A program made the position numbers and the translations under genes. Shown piece by piece: positions 16,370-25,519 of a stretch of 60,080 bases of DNA (position 1 is the stretch's first letter; each line of letters opens with the position of its first letter). This DNA is from Phaeodactylibacter sp. GTDB lineage: Bacteria; Bacteroidota; Bacteroidia; Chitinophagales; Saprospiraceae. Below the pieces are notes generated by a model. The model was not told where the DNA came from and searched no databases. It saw nothing but the letters and a program-made list of their open reading frames with translations. The DNA is taken from NCBI RefSeq assembly GCF_022763345.1, contig NZ_JALEGS010000087.1, forward strand, positions 1-60,080. The letters run 5' to 3'.

Positions 16370-17956
16370 TCAAGCCAACAAATACCCCCGCGCCACCGAC
16401 TTAAAATCAGCCACCTCTTTTTCATACCACGCATCGTCCCTGCCCAATTCCTCTTGCAGGATTTTGCCTACAGGCGCTGCCATATCCAATGCAGCCTGAG
16501 CGTCCATAAACAGGGTACGCAGACGGCGGGCAAGCACATCCTCTATACGCTGCGCCATTTCGTGCCTTGCCATCCAGACGACCTCGGCTTTGGTGTTAGG
16601 ATATTTGGGGTGAAGCGGTTGCTGTAATTCGGGCTGCTCAGCGATCAGCGCCTGAATGGCTTTCGCCTCGCTGCCGTAGACCCGCCAATGACCTTCCGGG
16701 GTGTGTCCGTTGGGGTAGCCGTGGAGCTTAATTTGGGCAGAAGTGCTACCCTTGGCGCTCATCTTCTTGACTTTCAGGATTTCATCTACCATATCTTCCC
16801 CCATTTGACGGAAAGTCGTCCACTTGCCTCCGAGTATAGAGAAGAGGTCACTGTCGCTCACCACAATTTTATGGCTGCGGGAGACTTCCTTGGTCGCAGC
16901 ACCCTCCGTCTTGGGAGCCGCAAGCGGTCGCAAACCGGCAAAAACCGAAAGCACATCGGCACGCGTTGGTGGTTTGACCAGGTAGTCGGCAGCGGTTTCG
17001 AGAATAAAGTCTATTTCTTCATCCAGCGCTTTGGGCTCTGCCTCTGCTTCAGACCTTGGCGTATCGGTGGTGCCCAGAATGAGCGTACCGAACCATGGAA
17101 TGCCAAAGAGTACCCGCCCGTCCGGTGTCTCCGGGATCATTAGCGCATCTTTACCGCCAAGGAAGGACAGGTCCAATGCAAGGTGGGCACCCTGACTCGG
17201 GAGGATGGACTTTCGAACGCCCGGCTGATCCATTTTTAGGATGGTATCGGAGAATACTCCGGTGGCATTTACGACCGACTTGGCAGGAATGGAAAAAGCT
17301 TCCCCTTCAACGAGGTCTTTGGCTTCCACACCATTGATTTTTCCATCGGCAGCTTTGCTCAGCCCGGTCACTTCTGTGTAATTCACTACGCAGCCGCCCA
17401 TAACGGAGCAGGTTTGCGCGACCGCTACCGCCAAACGGGCATCATCAAACTGCCCATCGTAATAGACCACGCCACCTAAGAGCCCTTCCTGCTTAATAGT
17501 CGGGATTCTCTCGATCACCTTCTTCCGGGAAATGATGTGAGAACGCCCAATGCGCAACCGGCCAGCCATCAGGTCATAGACTTTAAGCCCGACCCCGTAT
17601 TTCAGCTGATCCCAGCGCGTATAAATCGGGATAATGAAGGCTTGCTTACCGGAAAGGTGAGGCGCATTTTTCATCATAAGCCCCCGCTCTTTCAGCGCTT
17701 CGAGTACAAGAAAAACATCCCCCTGCGCCAGGTAGCGAACCCCACCGTGCAGCAGCTTAGTACTCCGGCTTGAGGTTCCTTTAGCAAAGTCGGCCTTTTC
17801 CAAAAGCACGACCGAAAGACCACGGGAAAGCGCATCAAGTGCAATGCCCAGCCCCGATGCACCACCCCCGATTACGGCAAGATCCCAGGGCTCAGACTGA
17901 TTTTTTATTTTTGCTATATTTTTGTTTCTTTTCATTTTGTTTCTTTTGTCCTTCAA
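16370..17956 (-). CDS. glpD: FAD-dependent glycerol-3-phosphate dehydrogenase
   Basis: 528 residues from ATG 17956; a second ATG seven codons in (17935) is also plausible. The dinucleotide-binding fold is clear (VIGGGASGLGIALDALSRG, then an E), followed by GTSSRSTKLLHGGVRYL, a hallmark of GlpD, and the C-terminal DAO-type domain (GGKWTTFRQMGEDMVDE). It oxidises glycerol-3-phosphate to dihydroxyacetone phosphate at the inner membrane and passes electrons to quinone. Length is normal for the family. It is transcribed divergently from a DeoR/GlpR-like regulator that probably represses it. No glpK or glpF is present in the window, so the glycerol route must be completed elsewhere. Confidence 0.93.
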   Translation of the reverse strand: MKDKRNKMKRNKNIAKIKNQSEPWDLAVIGGGASGLGIALDALSRGLSVVLLEKADFAKGTSSRSTKLLHGGVRYLAQGDVFLVLEALKERGLMMKNAPHLSGKQAFIIPIYTRWDQLKYGVGLKVYDLMAGRLRIGRSHIISRKKVIERIPTIKQEGLLGGVVYYDGQFDDARLAVAVAQTCSVMGGCVVNYTEVTGLSKAADGKINGVEAKDLVEGEAFSIPAKSVVNATGVFSDTILKMDQPGVRKSILPSQGAHLALDLSFLGGKDALMIPETPDGRVLFGIPWFGTLILGTTDTPRSEAEAEPKALDEEIDFILETAADYLVKPPTRADVLSVFAGLRPLAAPKTEGAATKEVSRSHKIVVSDSDLFSILGGKWTTFRQMGEDMVDEILKVKKMSAKGSTSAQIKLHGYPNGHTPEGHWRVYGSEAKAIQALIAEQPELQQPLHPKYPNTKAEVVWMARHEMAQRIEDVLARRLRTLFMDAQAALDMAAPVGKILQEELGRDDAWYEKEVADFKSVARGYLLA

Positions 17957-17964
17957 AAGTGCAC

Positions 17965-18009
17965 AAAAAAGAAAATAAAAGCAAATTTAGTTTTCTTTTT
18001 TTACCTTTG
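17965..18009. promoter_or_regulatory. Divergent glpD / DeoR promoter and candidate operator
   Basis: The 75 bp between the two start codons hold two back-to-back -7 boxes: TAAATTTG on the minus strand (17989-17982) for glpD and TACCTTTG on the plus strand (18002-18009) for the regulator. An inverted repeat with 11-bp perfect A/T-rich arms (17965-17975 and 17991-18001) brackets the glpD box. This fits a shared operator for the neighbouring repressor; A/T-rich arms also arise by chance. Confidence 0.45.
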
Positions 18010-18031
18010 TTTGAAACTTAGACAGTATTCT

Positions 18032-18793
18032 ATGCAAATTGCAGAGCGCCATCGGTTCATTTTGGAGGCCTTGCGGCAAAAAGGGGCAGTCAGTGTGGCG
18101 GCACTGAGCGAAGCCATGGACGTCACCACCGTCACGGTGCGCAAAGACCTGCGCCTGCTTGAGGAAAAAGGGGCGTTACTGCGTTCCCACGGGGGGGCAA
18201 GCCTGCCGGACACCTACGTTAATGACCGCTCCATTGACGAGAAAATGCAAATCCGGGTGGAGGATAAGCAGCGTATTGCCGTCCGGGCAGTGGAATTGCT
18301 GCAGCCGGAAGAAGCGGTCATCATTGGGTCCGGGACTACTGTTCGCGCCTTTGCCCAAGCCATTCCCAAAACGCTGAAGCTCACGGTGCTCACCGGTGCC
18401 ATGAATGTCAGCCTGGCTTTGCTGGATCATCCGGAGGTAGAGCTGGTGCAACTGGGCGGTGTGGTGCGTAAGAGCAGTGCGTCGGTAGTCGGTCACTACG
18501 CTGAGGGCATGCTGGCGGATTTTGCCTGCACCAAACTCTTTTTAAGCGTGGATGGAATCAGCCCTGATTTTGGGCTCACCACTTCTAACATGATGGAAGC
18601 CCACCTGAATGCACAAATGATTCAGGCCGTTCCTCAGGCTATTATCCTCGCAGACTCCGGTAAATTTGGGAAGAAAGGCTTTGGGAAAATTTGTGACATT
18701 GAAGCGGTCCATACCATTATCACGGATGGGGGGCTGCCGGATGCGGCCCGGCGGGCCATGGAAGATAAAGGAGTAAAGGTGCTCATCGCCTGA
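18032..18793 (+). CDS. DeoR/GlpR family transcriptional regulator (glp)
   Basis: 253 residues from ATG 18032; an in-frame TTG at 18011 would overlap the promoter. The N-terminal winged helix reads QIAERHRFILEALRQKGAVS then VAALSEAMDVTTVTVRKDLR, the DeoR signature; the rest is a sugar-phosphate isomerase-like sensor domain (GSGTTVRAFAQAIP, LADSGKFGKKGF). Members repress sugar or glycerol genes and are released by a phosphorylated intermediate. Its divergent position from glpD makes glycerol-3-phosphate a likely effector. The stop directly abuts that of the convergent namZ gene. Confidence 0.88.
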   Translation: MQIAERHRFILEALRQKGAVSVAALSEAMDVTTVTVRKDLRLLEEKGALLRSHGGASLPDTYVNDRSIDEKMQIRVEDKQRIAVRAVELLQPEEAVIIGSGTTVRAFAQAIPKTLKLTVLTGAMNVSLALLDHPEVELVQLGGVVRKSSASVVGHYAEGMLADFACTKLFLSVDGISPDFGLTTSNMMEAHLNAQMIQAVPQAIILADSGKFGKKGFGKICDIEAVHTIITDGGLPDAARRAMEDKGVKVLIA

Positions 18794-19981
18794 TCAGTCG
18801 TAAAGCAATACCGCTGCCCGCTGCTTCATATATTCAGATCTGCCTTGCAACTCAAGTTCCCGGAGTGCCTTCAGGGGCTCACGGTTCTCCACCCATAGCC
18901 TGACCTCGTTGCTGCCATTAAGGATATCGATAGGCAGTAGCTTGTATTCGTACTCGAAGGGGGGCTGCCGCCACCGGAGCCGGGCTTCCGGCAAATGGAA
19001 CAGGTATTGCAGAATACACAGCCCGGACTGCCAGGGCCGGAAATCCTGGAGATTCAGCAGGTGCAGCTGATAGCCCCCGCAGCGCTCGCCTGCATGTTTT
19101 TCGAAGGTCGGCTCAAAGTAGATGGGCCGTAGCCGAAAGCCACGCAGCCCGCTCTTCAGCAAAGCAGATTCCAGGCCGGGCAGGGCCTGATAAGGATCAA
19201 ATCCCGGGTAGCCAAAGACTTCAAACGGGCGGGTGGTGCCCCGGCCTTCCGACCAATTCGTACCTTCCCAAAAGACCATACCCGGAAAAACCTGGGCGGT
19301 CAGCAACGCAGGCATATTGGGCGAGGGGTTAGCCCACAGCAGCTCCGTTTTTTCAAAGGCCATAGCCCGGTGCCACCCGGTCATGGCTACCACCTTAAGG
19401 TCGCAGGATGTTGTTGTGGCTCCATTGACCAGGAGCGCAAATTCTCCAATCGACAGGCCATGCCTCGCGGGCAAAGGGGACAGCCCGATGAAAGACCGGT
19501 ATTCCAAATCCAGCAGATTGCCTTCAACCCGCATCCCTCCAAGGGGATTGGGGCGGTCGAGGACCCAAACGGGGATGCGGGCTTTGGCGCAAGCTTCCAT
19601 CATCAGTTGCAAAGTATAAATGTAGGTGTAGGGGCGCGCGCCCACGTCCTGCAAGTCCACAATAACCTGGTCCAGCCCCTGCAGCATGGCGGGGGTAGGG
19701 GAGCGGTTGGCCTCATAGAGACTATGTACCGGTATCTGGAAGAATGGGTGGATGTAGTGGGGACTTTCGATCATATTGTCCTGCGCTTCCCCAAACAGGC
19801 CGTGCTGAGGCGAAAAAACAGCCCGCAGCCGGGGGCCGAAAACCCGGTGCATAGCAGATAGCCCATCTTCCCCTGTGGCTGTTATGGAGGCATTGTGGCA
19901 TAGGTAGCCGATGTGCTGCCCGCATGCTTGTTGAAGGGCGGGAGTACGCAGAAGCTGGTCGAGGCCGGTTTGTACGGGCAT
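18794..19981 (-). CDS. namZ: DUF1343 / NamZ-type exo-beta-N-acetylmuramidase (GH171)
   Basis: 395 residues from ATG 19981 (MPVQTGLDQLL); upstream in-frame codons overlap the preceding gene and are rejected. Family motifs are all present: FSPQHGLFGE (56-65), DLQDVGARPYTY (109-120), DRPNPLGG, and EGTNWSEGRGTTRPFE. Characterised DUF1343 proteins (NamZ, GH171) remove MurNAc from the non-reducing end of peptidoglycan fragments. Unlike exported members, this one shows no signal peptide, so action would be in the cytoplasm. It follows a DeoR regulator gene by 10 bp (one operon), and the pair is divergent from susC/susD. Substrate identity is inferred from the family only. Confidence 0.85.
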   Translation of the reverse strand: MPVQTGLDQLLRTPALQQACGQHIGYLCHNASITATGEDGLSAMHRVFGPRLRAVFSPQHGLFGEAQDNMIESPHYIHPFFQIPVHSLYEANRSPTPAMLQGLDQVIVDLQDVGARPYTYIYTLQLMMEACAKARIPVWVLDRPNPLGGMRVEGNLLDLEYRSFIGLSPLPARHGLSIGEFALLVNGATTTSCDLKVVAMTGWHRAMAFEKTELLWANPSPNMPALLTAQVFPGMVFWEGTNWSEGRGTTRPFEVFGYPGFDPYQALPGLESALLKSGLRGFRLRPIYFEPTFEKHAGERCGGYQLHLLNLQDFRPWQSGLCILQYLFHLPEARLRWRQPPFEYEYKLLPIDILNGSNEVRLWVENREPLKALRELELQGRSEYMKQRAAVLLYD

Positions 19982-19991
19982 AGTTAAAAGG

Positions 19992-20741
19992 TTAGAGTAA
20001 CGTAAGGCCCGGAATCCGGAAGGGCGTGAGGAAAGGGTCGGCCGGCGGGCGTTCCGTGATGAGGTACTGCAGTTCGCTGAGTTGGCAGACCCGCATCTTA
20101 GTGCTGGTGTTAAGCTTCTCAGAAATAGCAAGTGCGGCGGTTTGGCCCGAGACTTCGCGCATCGCCTGTTTGACTTCCACTACTTCCCAGTCGCTATCCG
20201 TCAGGCCGTTGATGGGGTCAATACTGTTGGCCCCAAGCAGGCACAAGTCCGGGCTGAGGCTGAGCAACTTTTTGATGACTTCCCCTCCGGTACTGATCTG
20301 CGCATCGCCCGAGATACGGCCACCGATGAAGAGCGTCTCGCTGTCGCTATGCCGGGCCAACTGCATTGCCACAGGCAGGCTTACGGTAAAGAAGGTGACT
20401 TTGAGCCCGGAAGGCAGAAGGCGGGCTACCTCCAGGTTGGTTGTGCCACCACTAATAAGGATGTGCATGCCGTTGCGGAAAAGGCTTATTGCTTTGCGGG
20501 CAATAGCCGTCTTTTCGGCATAGGCGTAAATTTCACTCTCAATAGCACCCACCATCCGGAAAGAGTTGGATATGGCGCCTCCTCGTACTTTTTTAAGTTT
20601 GCCATCTTCTGCAAGTTCTTGCAAATCTCTGCGGATAGTGTCCTCCGATACTTTCAGGAGTTCACTTAAATCAGCTTGCAGGACCTTATTGTGCACATTG
20701 ACTTCCCTTAAAATTAGCAACTGTCTTTCCGGTTTTAGCAT
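19992..20741 (-). CDS. DeoR family transcriptional regulator (namZ operon)
   Basis: 249 residues from ATG 20741. The winged helix is clear (ERQLLILREVNVHNKVLQAD, SELLKVSEDTIRRDLQELAE, VRGGAIS), followed by the DeoR C-terminal sensor fold (ISGGTTNLEVARLLP, GANSIDPINGLTDSDWEVV). It is not a duplicate of the glp regulator at 18032, since the sensor domains differ clearly. It is cotranscribed with namZ and divergent from susC/susD, so control of both transcription units by a phosphorylated amino sugar is plausible. Confidence 0.88.
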   Translation of the reverse strand: MLKPERQLLILREVNVHNKVLQADLSELLKVSEDTIRRDLQELAEDGKLKKVRGGAISNSFRMVGAIESEIYAYAEKTAIARKAISLFRNGMHILISGGTTNLEVARLLPSGLKVTFFTVSLPVAMQLARHSDSETLFIGGRISGDAQISTGGEVIKKLLSLSPDLCLLGANSIDPINGLTDSDWEVVEVKQAMREVSGQTAALAISEKLNTSTKMRVCQLSELQYLITERPPADPFLTPFRIPGLTLL

Positions 20742-20824
20742 GCTTTTATTTCTTCAGTTTGGGCTTTCTTGAAATAATTGAATAGCCTGATCCCGAGTGT
20801 AGGGGCACTATGTTTTCTTAAAAA

Positions 20825-20840
20825 CTTGCATAAAGTTGCA
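20825..20840. promoter_or_regulatory. Candidate operator between DeoR and susC genes
   Basis: CTTGCA (20825-20830) and GTTGCA (20835-20840) repeat with a 10-bp period, placing them on one face of the DNA. They sit in the 246-bp divergent gap (20742-20987), 84 bp from the regulator ATG. No strong -7 box was found here: ATTATTTG near 20862 is the nearest on the plus strand. Confidence 0.3.
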
Positions 20841-20987
20841 AACAAAATGGCATTAATTTTAATTATTTGCTGTATTATGCATTGAAATTGGCGGTATGGC
20901 TCAATAAAATACCGCATTTCGGGCAAGGCTTAGAATCAATACCAAATAACACTTTACACCAATCGCTATTAACAAAAACAACAGATT

Positions 20988-23900
20988 ATGAAACAAAGCC
21001 TACTCAAGGCGAAGATGCCGCTACTGATGCTCCTCATGCTGGGGCTGCCACTTCTGGCATTTTCGCAGAAAATCAACTTCACGGTTAGTGGCACCGTACA
21101 AGACTATGACGGCAACCCGCTTATTGGTGCTTCTGCTTTTGTGGAAGGGCTGGCCATGGGCGCGGTTACCGATATTGACGGGCAGTTTGCCATTAAAGGA
21201 GAAGCCGAAGCAGGGGAGTACCAACTTCAGGTTACCTATGTGGGCTTCACACCGGTAAGACGAACGTTTGCCATCAGCGCAGCGGCACCAGAAGTTACGC
21301 TGGAGATCAGCCTGGCCGATGATGTCATGGACATGGAGGAGGTCGTTGTAGTAGGCTCCTCCGTAACCACTAAACGCAAGCAGCTCGGCAACGCGGTCAA
21401 TGTGCTGAAGTCTGATAAGCTCACCGTCGCTAACCCACAGGGGGTGACGGGCGCACTGCAGGGTAAGCTTCCAGGCGCACGTATTACGCAAAACTCTGGA
21501 GACCCTGCCGGTGGCTTCAGCGTGCAGTTGCGGGGGGCAAGTACACTCTTGGGGTCTTCGGAACCCCTTTACGTTATCGACGGTGTTATTATCAGCAACA
21601 ATACCACCAATGTAACCAATATCAATGCCGGCGGCGGCGCTTCCCAGCCGGGCACCAACCGACTGGCAGATATTAACCCGAATGATATCGCTGATATTAC
21701 GGTTATCAACGGTGCCGCGGCGGCTGCTCAGTACGGCTCACGGGCGTCCAATGGGGTGGTGCTCATTACCACCAAGCGGGGCAAGGCCGGTAAGCCTTCA
21801 TTTAGCTATTCTTCCGGTTTTAACGTTAATGAGCTACGCAAGCCGGTTTACGTAAACCTGAGGGGCGAACAGTTCGGCAGCGCTGATCAGCGCCTTTACC
21901 CTATTGCAGGGACAAACGCGGACGGAAACCTTACCGTTGGCGCCAATTTCTCCACAGAGAAAGTACCAGTGACCCGCTACGATTACCAGGATCAGATTTT
22001 TGATACCGGCTATGGTACTGATCAGCACCTTTCGGTACGCGGCGGCAATGAGCAGTCCAATTATTATGCATCGTTGTCGTATACCCTCAATGAGGGCATC
22101 ATCCGCAATACGGATTTTCAGCGTTATGGTGCCCGCTTCCGCTTCAATCAGTCGGTAAGCGACTGGGCGAGCTTCTCCATCGGGCTGAATTATAACAACT
22201 CGTTTTCCAACGAACGGCCGGACGGCAACGTCTTCTGGTCCCCAATCAATGCCTTCAATATTACCAACAACATCTGGGATATCACGCAGCGGGATGAGCT
22301 GGGCAATCTGCAGTCTGTGGAGCCTACCCGGGTGAACCCACTCAGCGTTATCGAAGATTTTGACATCACACAATCAGTCAACCGGGCTATTTCTGACTTC
22401 CAGCTCAAACTTTTCCCGCTTAAAGGCCTGACAATCGACTACATAGTCGGGGTAGACGCGTACAATCAGGAGGGTAATATCTTCATCCCTCCTTATCCAT
22501 ACGCTCCGGTCAATCCTACTTACTTCGACGATGGCTATGCTTCCACGGCTAACAACAACGTCTTCCTGATCAACAACGACATCAATATCTCTTATGAGAA
22601 GGAAATTAGCAGCAGCCTGGTATCCATCACTAAAGCAGGCTTCTCTGACCAGTATTCTCAGAATGCGTTCTCGGTGGCCCAGGGCCGCGGGCTGGCGCCA
22701 TTTGTGGAAACGGTCAATGGTGCGAGTATCATTCTCAACCCGGCGGCCAATACTGACCGCTTGCGCATCTGGGGTTACTACCTGCAGCAAACCTTTGGGC
22801 TGAACGACCGCCTGTTCCTGACTGCGGCAGCCCGGGTGGATGCAGCCAGCTCCTTTAGCGAAGACAACCGCAATATTATTTACCCTAAGGTGAGTGCCAG
22901 CTACGTCTTATCCAGTGAGCCTTTCTGGCAGGAAAGCGGACTGGGCAGGACTATCAGCCTCTTCAAGCTCCGTGCTTCATGGGGGCAGGCAGGTAACCTG
23001 ACGGCCATCGGGCCTTACGCCCGTTTCTCTACCTATAACACCGGTAACCTTGCAGGCAGCGTAGCTATCAACCAAAGCAGCACCCTGGCCAACCCGGATG
23101 TGCGCCCCGAGGTGAATACAGAAACAGAAATCGGAGCAGATGTCTCCTTCCTGAAAGACCGTATTGGTATGTCATTTACCTGGTATAATCAGGATATTGA
23201 CGACCTTCTCGTGAGCCGTTCTCTGGCCGCTTCTCAGGGTGGTAGTGCCATTACAACTAATGTAGGGTCGCTGGAAAACAAAGGTGTGGAAGTCCTGCTC
23301 TATGGCTCGCCTATCCGCAAGCGCGATTTCAGCTGGGATATCTCCCTCAACTTCTCCCGCAACCGCAACCGCGTCACCAACCTCGGGCAGGCGCGTACGG
23401 CGGTGCCTAACGTAACCGGTGCACCGATCTTCCTGGTTGATGATCAGCCGCTGGGCGTATTCTTTGGAACATATATTGCCCGTGACGACAACGGTGACCC
23501 TCTGCTTACCCCCGAAGGCTTCCTGCAACAGGAGCGGGGTGATGCTGCTACCAATATGCCACAGCGGGATGCTAACGGGCAGCCAACAGGTACGCCTCTT
23601 CAGCAGGTTATTGGTGACCCTAACCCCGACTACATCCTGGGCGGTAGCACCACCTTCAACTACAAGCGCTTCGGAATTACAGCTGTAATCGAGAGCGTAC
23701 AAGGGCAGGACGTATTCGACGCCGACAAGCGGACCCGTCAGGGCGTAGGTATCGGTGAATACGCTGAGCAGGAACTATCCGGCGAACTGCCGCGTGGCTG
23801 GATTTGGGCCATGTACCCCATCCTGGAATGGCGGATTTCTGACGGCTCCTTTACTAAGCTCCGGGAGTTGTCTGTGAGCTATACCATCCCGGATATTGGC

Positions 23901-24080
23901 GGTGTGCTGAGTAATACCACCATATCTGTGGGGGGGCGCAATCTCTTCTCTATTGACAACTTCACCAGTTACGATCCGGAGACCAATGCCGGTGGGCAAA
24001 GTAACCTGATGCGGAACGTCAACTTCGGTAATGTGCCCATTCCACGGGTATACACCCTGAACATCCGTACCAATTTCTAA
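20988..24080 (+). CDS. SusC/RagA family TonB-linked outer membrane transporter
   Basis: 1030 residues. Signal peptide (KAKMPLLMLLMLGLPLLAFS), then a carboxypeptidase-like CarboxypepD_reg domain (VSGTVQDYDGNPLIGASAFV), a TonB-box-like MEEVVVVG at about residue 118, and a plug domain with the SusC signature (PLYVIDGVIISNN; ADINPNDIADITVINGAAAA; YGSRASNGVVLITTKRG). A long beta-barrel follows, ending in the usual aromatic residue (NIRTNF). It imports a nutrient through the outer membrane with SusD as the lid. The substrate is not evident. It is followed by susD after 26 bp. Confidence 0.93.
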   Translation: MKQSLLKAKMPLLMLLMLGLPLLAFSQKINFTVSGTVQDYDGNPLIGASAFVEGLAMGAVTDIDGQFAIKGEAEAGEYQLQVTYVGFTPVRRTFAISAAAPEVTLEISLADDVMDMEEVVVVGSSVTTKRKQLGNAVNVLKSDKLTVANPQGVTGALQGKLPGARITQNSGDPAGGFSVQLRGASTLLGSSEPLYVIDGVIISNNTTNVTNINAGGGASQPGTNRLADINPNDIADITVINGAAAAAQYGSRASNGVVLITTKRGKAGKPSFSYSSGFNVNELRKPVYVNLRGEQFGSADQRLYPIAGTNADGNLTVGANFSTEKVPVTRYDYQDQIFDTGYGTDQHLSVRGGNEQSNYYASLSYTLNEGIIRNTDFQRYGARFRFNQSVSDWASFSIGLNYNNSFSNERPDGNVFWSPINAFNITNNIWDITQRDELGNLQSVEPTRVNPLSVIEDFDITQSVNRAISDFQLKLFPLKGLTIDYIVGVDAYNQEGNIFIPPYPYAPVNPTYFDDGYASTANNNVFLINNDINISYEKEISSSLVSITKAGFSDQYSQNAFSVAQGRGLAPFVETVNGASIILNPAANTDRLRIWGYYLQQTFGLNDRLFLTAAARVDAASSFSEDNRNIIYPKVSASYVLSSEPFWQESGLGRTISLFKLRASWGQAGNLTAIGPYARFSTYNTGNLAGSVAINQSSTLANPDVRPEVNTETEIGADVSFLKDRIGMSFTWYNQDIDDLLVSRSLAASQGGSAITTNVGSLENKGVEVLLYGSPIRKRDFSWDISLNFSRNRNRVTNLGQARTAVPNVTGAPIFLVDDQPLGVFFGTYIARDDNGDPLLTPEGFLQQERGDAATNMPQRDANGQPTGTPLQQVIGDPNPDYILGGSTTFNYKRFGITAVIESVQGQDVFDADKRTRQGVGIGEYAEQELSGELPRGWIWAMYPILEWRISDGSFTKLRELSVSYTIPDIGGVLSNTTISVGGRNLFSIDNFTSYDPETNAGGQSNLMRNVNFGNVPIPRVYTLNIRTNF

Positions 24081-24106
24081 ACCTGTAGAACCAGAAAAAG
24101 CAAACT

Positions 24107-25417
24107 ATGATGATTTCAAGATATAAAACCCTCAGCAGCCTGTTAATGGCCCTGATGCTTTTAGCCAGCTGTGAGACAGACTTTACCAATCCCGGCGCTG
24201 CCACCGAAGATCAGGTGCTGAACAGCCCTGATGGCCTCATCGGCCTGGCAGTAGGCATTCAAAAACGCTGGAGTGTGGGGCGGCAGAGCCCGGTTTATAC
24301 TACCGTGACAGCCGCTGGTTTTACGACCTTCGAGCTGCGCCTCATCAACCCGGGCAACAGTGAGGAGAACGCCTTGTCCATTGGCAAAGATGAGCTGATC
24401 GGTACCAACGGCGTGGTGTCCAATCTCTGGGAAGAAGCCCTGCTGGTCCGCAATGAGTCAGATCAGATCCTGGTGAATGCAGAAAAAATTCCGGATGCCG
24501 GGGTGCGCTCCGGCCTAATCGCAACTGGTGCGATTTTCAAGGCGCTGGCTAATGGCACCCTGGCTCAGTTTTTTGAGCAGCTGCCTTTGGCAAATGCGGA
24601 GAATGCGGTGTTCAGCTCCCGTGAAGCGGCGCTGGAAGATGCGATCGCAGCCCTGGAAGCGGCACGCAGCACAGTCAACGCAGCACCGGTGTCCGCTGCG
24701 TTTTTGGACAAAACCCCTGCTAGTATTGACGCTATCAACACCATCAATGCACTACTGGCGCGTTACCACAACATGCTCGGCAACCACGACGCGGCTATTG
24801 AAGCCGCGAACCGGGTCGACTTGTCCTCCATGTCCACTTTTGCTTACGATGCGGTCAATACCAACCCCATCGCTTTTGTCTCTATCCTAACCAACAACGT
24901 CTATCAGCCGGTCGACCTCACCCTCGGGCTGCCTGATGGGCTGGCACCGGATGCTGGCGATCAGCGCCTGCCGTTTTACTTTCAGAACCTGACCCCTGAC
25001 AACAACGATTTCCGTGCGGCGGCGTTCTGGGATGCACCAGATAAGGCTATCCCGGTGTACCTGCCTGGAGAAATGGCCCTCATCCGTGCCGAGGCGCTTG
25101 CCCGCAAGGGAATGGTAGGAGAGGCTATTGATGCGCTGAACGAGGTGCTGACCAAACAGCCCACCGAGGATGCTTTCGGGGTAGGTGCCGGCCTTAATGC
25201 TTACACTGGAGCAGAAACGCAGGAGGCGGTACTTGATGCCATCTATGCCAATCGGTGTATTGAGCTGATGATGTCCGGGCTGCGCCTGGAGGACAGCCGC
25301 CGCTTCGGCCGCCCGGCTCCCAATACCGACAATGAAGAGCGCAACCGCAATTTCTATCCGTATCCGGACAGTGAGCGGGCCAACAACACCAACACACCGG
25401 AAGACCCCGAGATTTAA
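24107..25417 (+). CDS. SusD/RagB family nutrient-binding lipoprotein
   Basis: 436 residues, starting at the ATG of MMISRYKT; the lipobox is LMLLASC near residue 23. The body is TPR-like alpha-helical, as in SusD proteins, with the C-terminal motif LMMSGLRLEDSRRFGRPAP and the preceding YLPGEMALIRAEALARKGM block. The length is somewhat short for the family (usually 480-600), consistent with the compact SusD type. It forms the surface lid of the SusC transporter encoded 26 bp upstream. No glycoside hydrolase follows; the divergent namZ is the nearest carbohydrate enzyme. Confidence 0.9.
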   Translation: MMISRYKTLSSLLMALMLLASCETDFTNPGAATEDQVLNSPDGLIGLAVGIQKRWSVGRQSPVYTTVTAAGFTTFELRLINPGNSEENALSIGKDELIGTNGVVSNLWEEALLVRNESDQILVNAEKIPDAGVRSGLIATGAIFKALANGTLAQFFEQLPLANAENAVFSSREAALEDAIAALEAARSTVNAAPVSAAFLDKTPASIDAINTINALLARYHNMLGNHDAAIEAANRVDLSSMSTFAYDAVNTNPIAFVSILTNNVYQPVDLTLGLPDGLAPDAGDQRLPFYFQNLTPDNNDFRAAAFWDAPDKAIPVYLPGEMALIRAEALARKGMVGEAIDALNEVLTKQPTEDAFGVGAGLNAYTGAETQEAVLDAIYANRCIELMMSGLRLEDSRRFGRPAPNTDNEERNRNFYPYPDSERANNTNTPEDPEI

Positions 25418-25519
25418 ACAGCTGTTTTTTTAGAAGGGACTTCACAATATTTATAGTTTAAAAGGCGGGGAACAGTGGCGTTATTTTCGTCCGCCGTTCC
25501 CCGCTCTAATGCTACCAAT

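Noticed and set aside
16228..16627. ORFs overlapping the 140-bp repeats and glpD 3' end.
   Set aside because: They arise from the tandem repeat and antisense of glpD, and contain repeat-derived residues only.
25418..25440. Palindrome AACAGCTGTT with T run after susD as terminator.
   Set aside because: The arms are too short and leave no loop; the T run alone is not enough.
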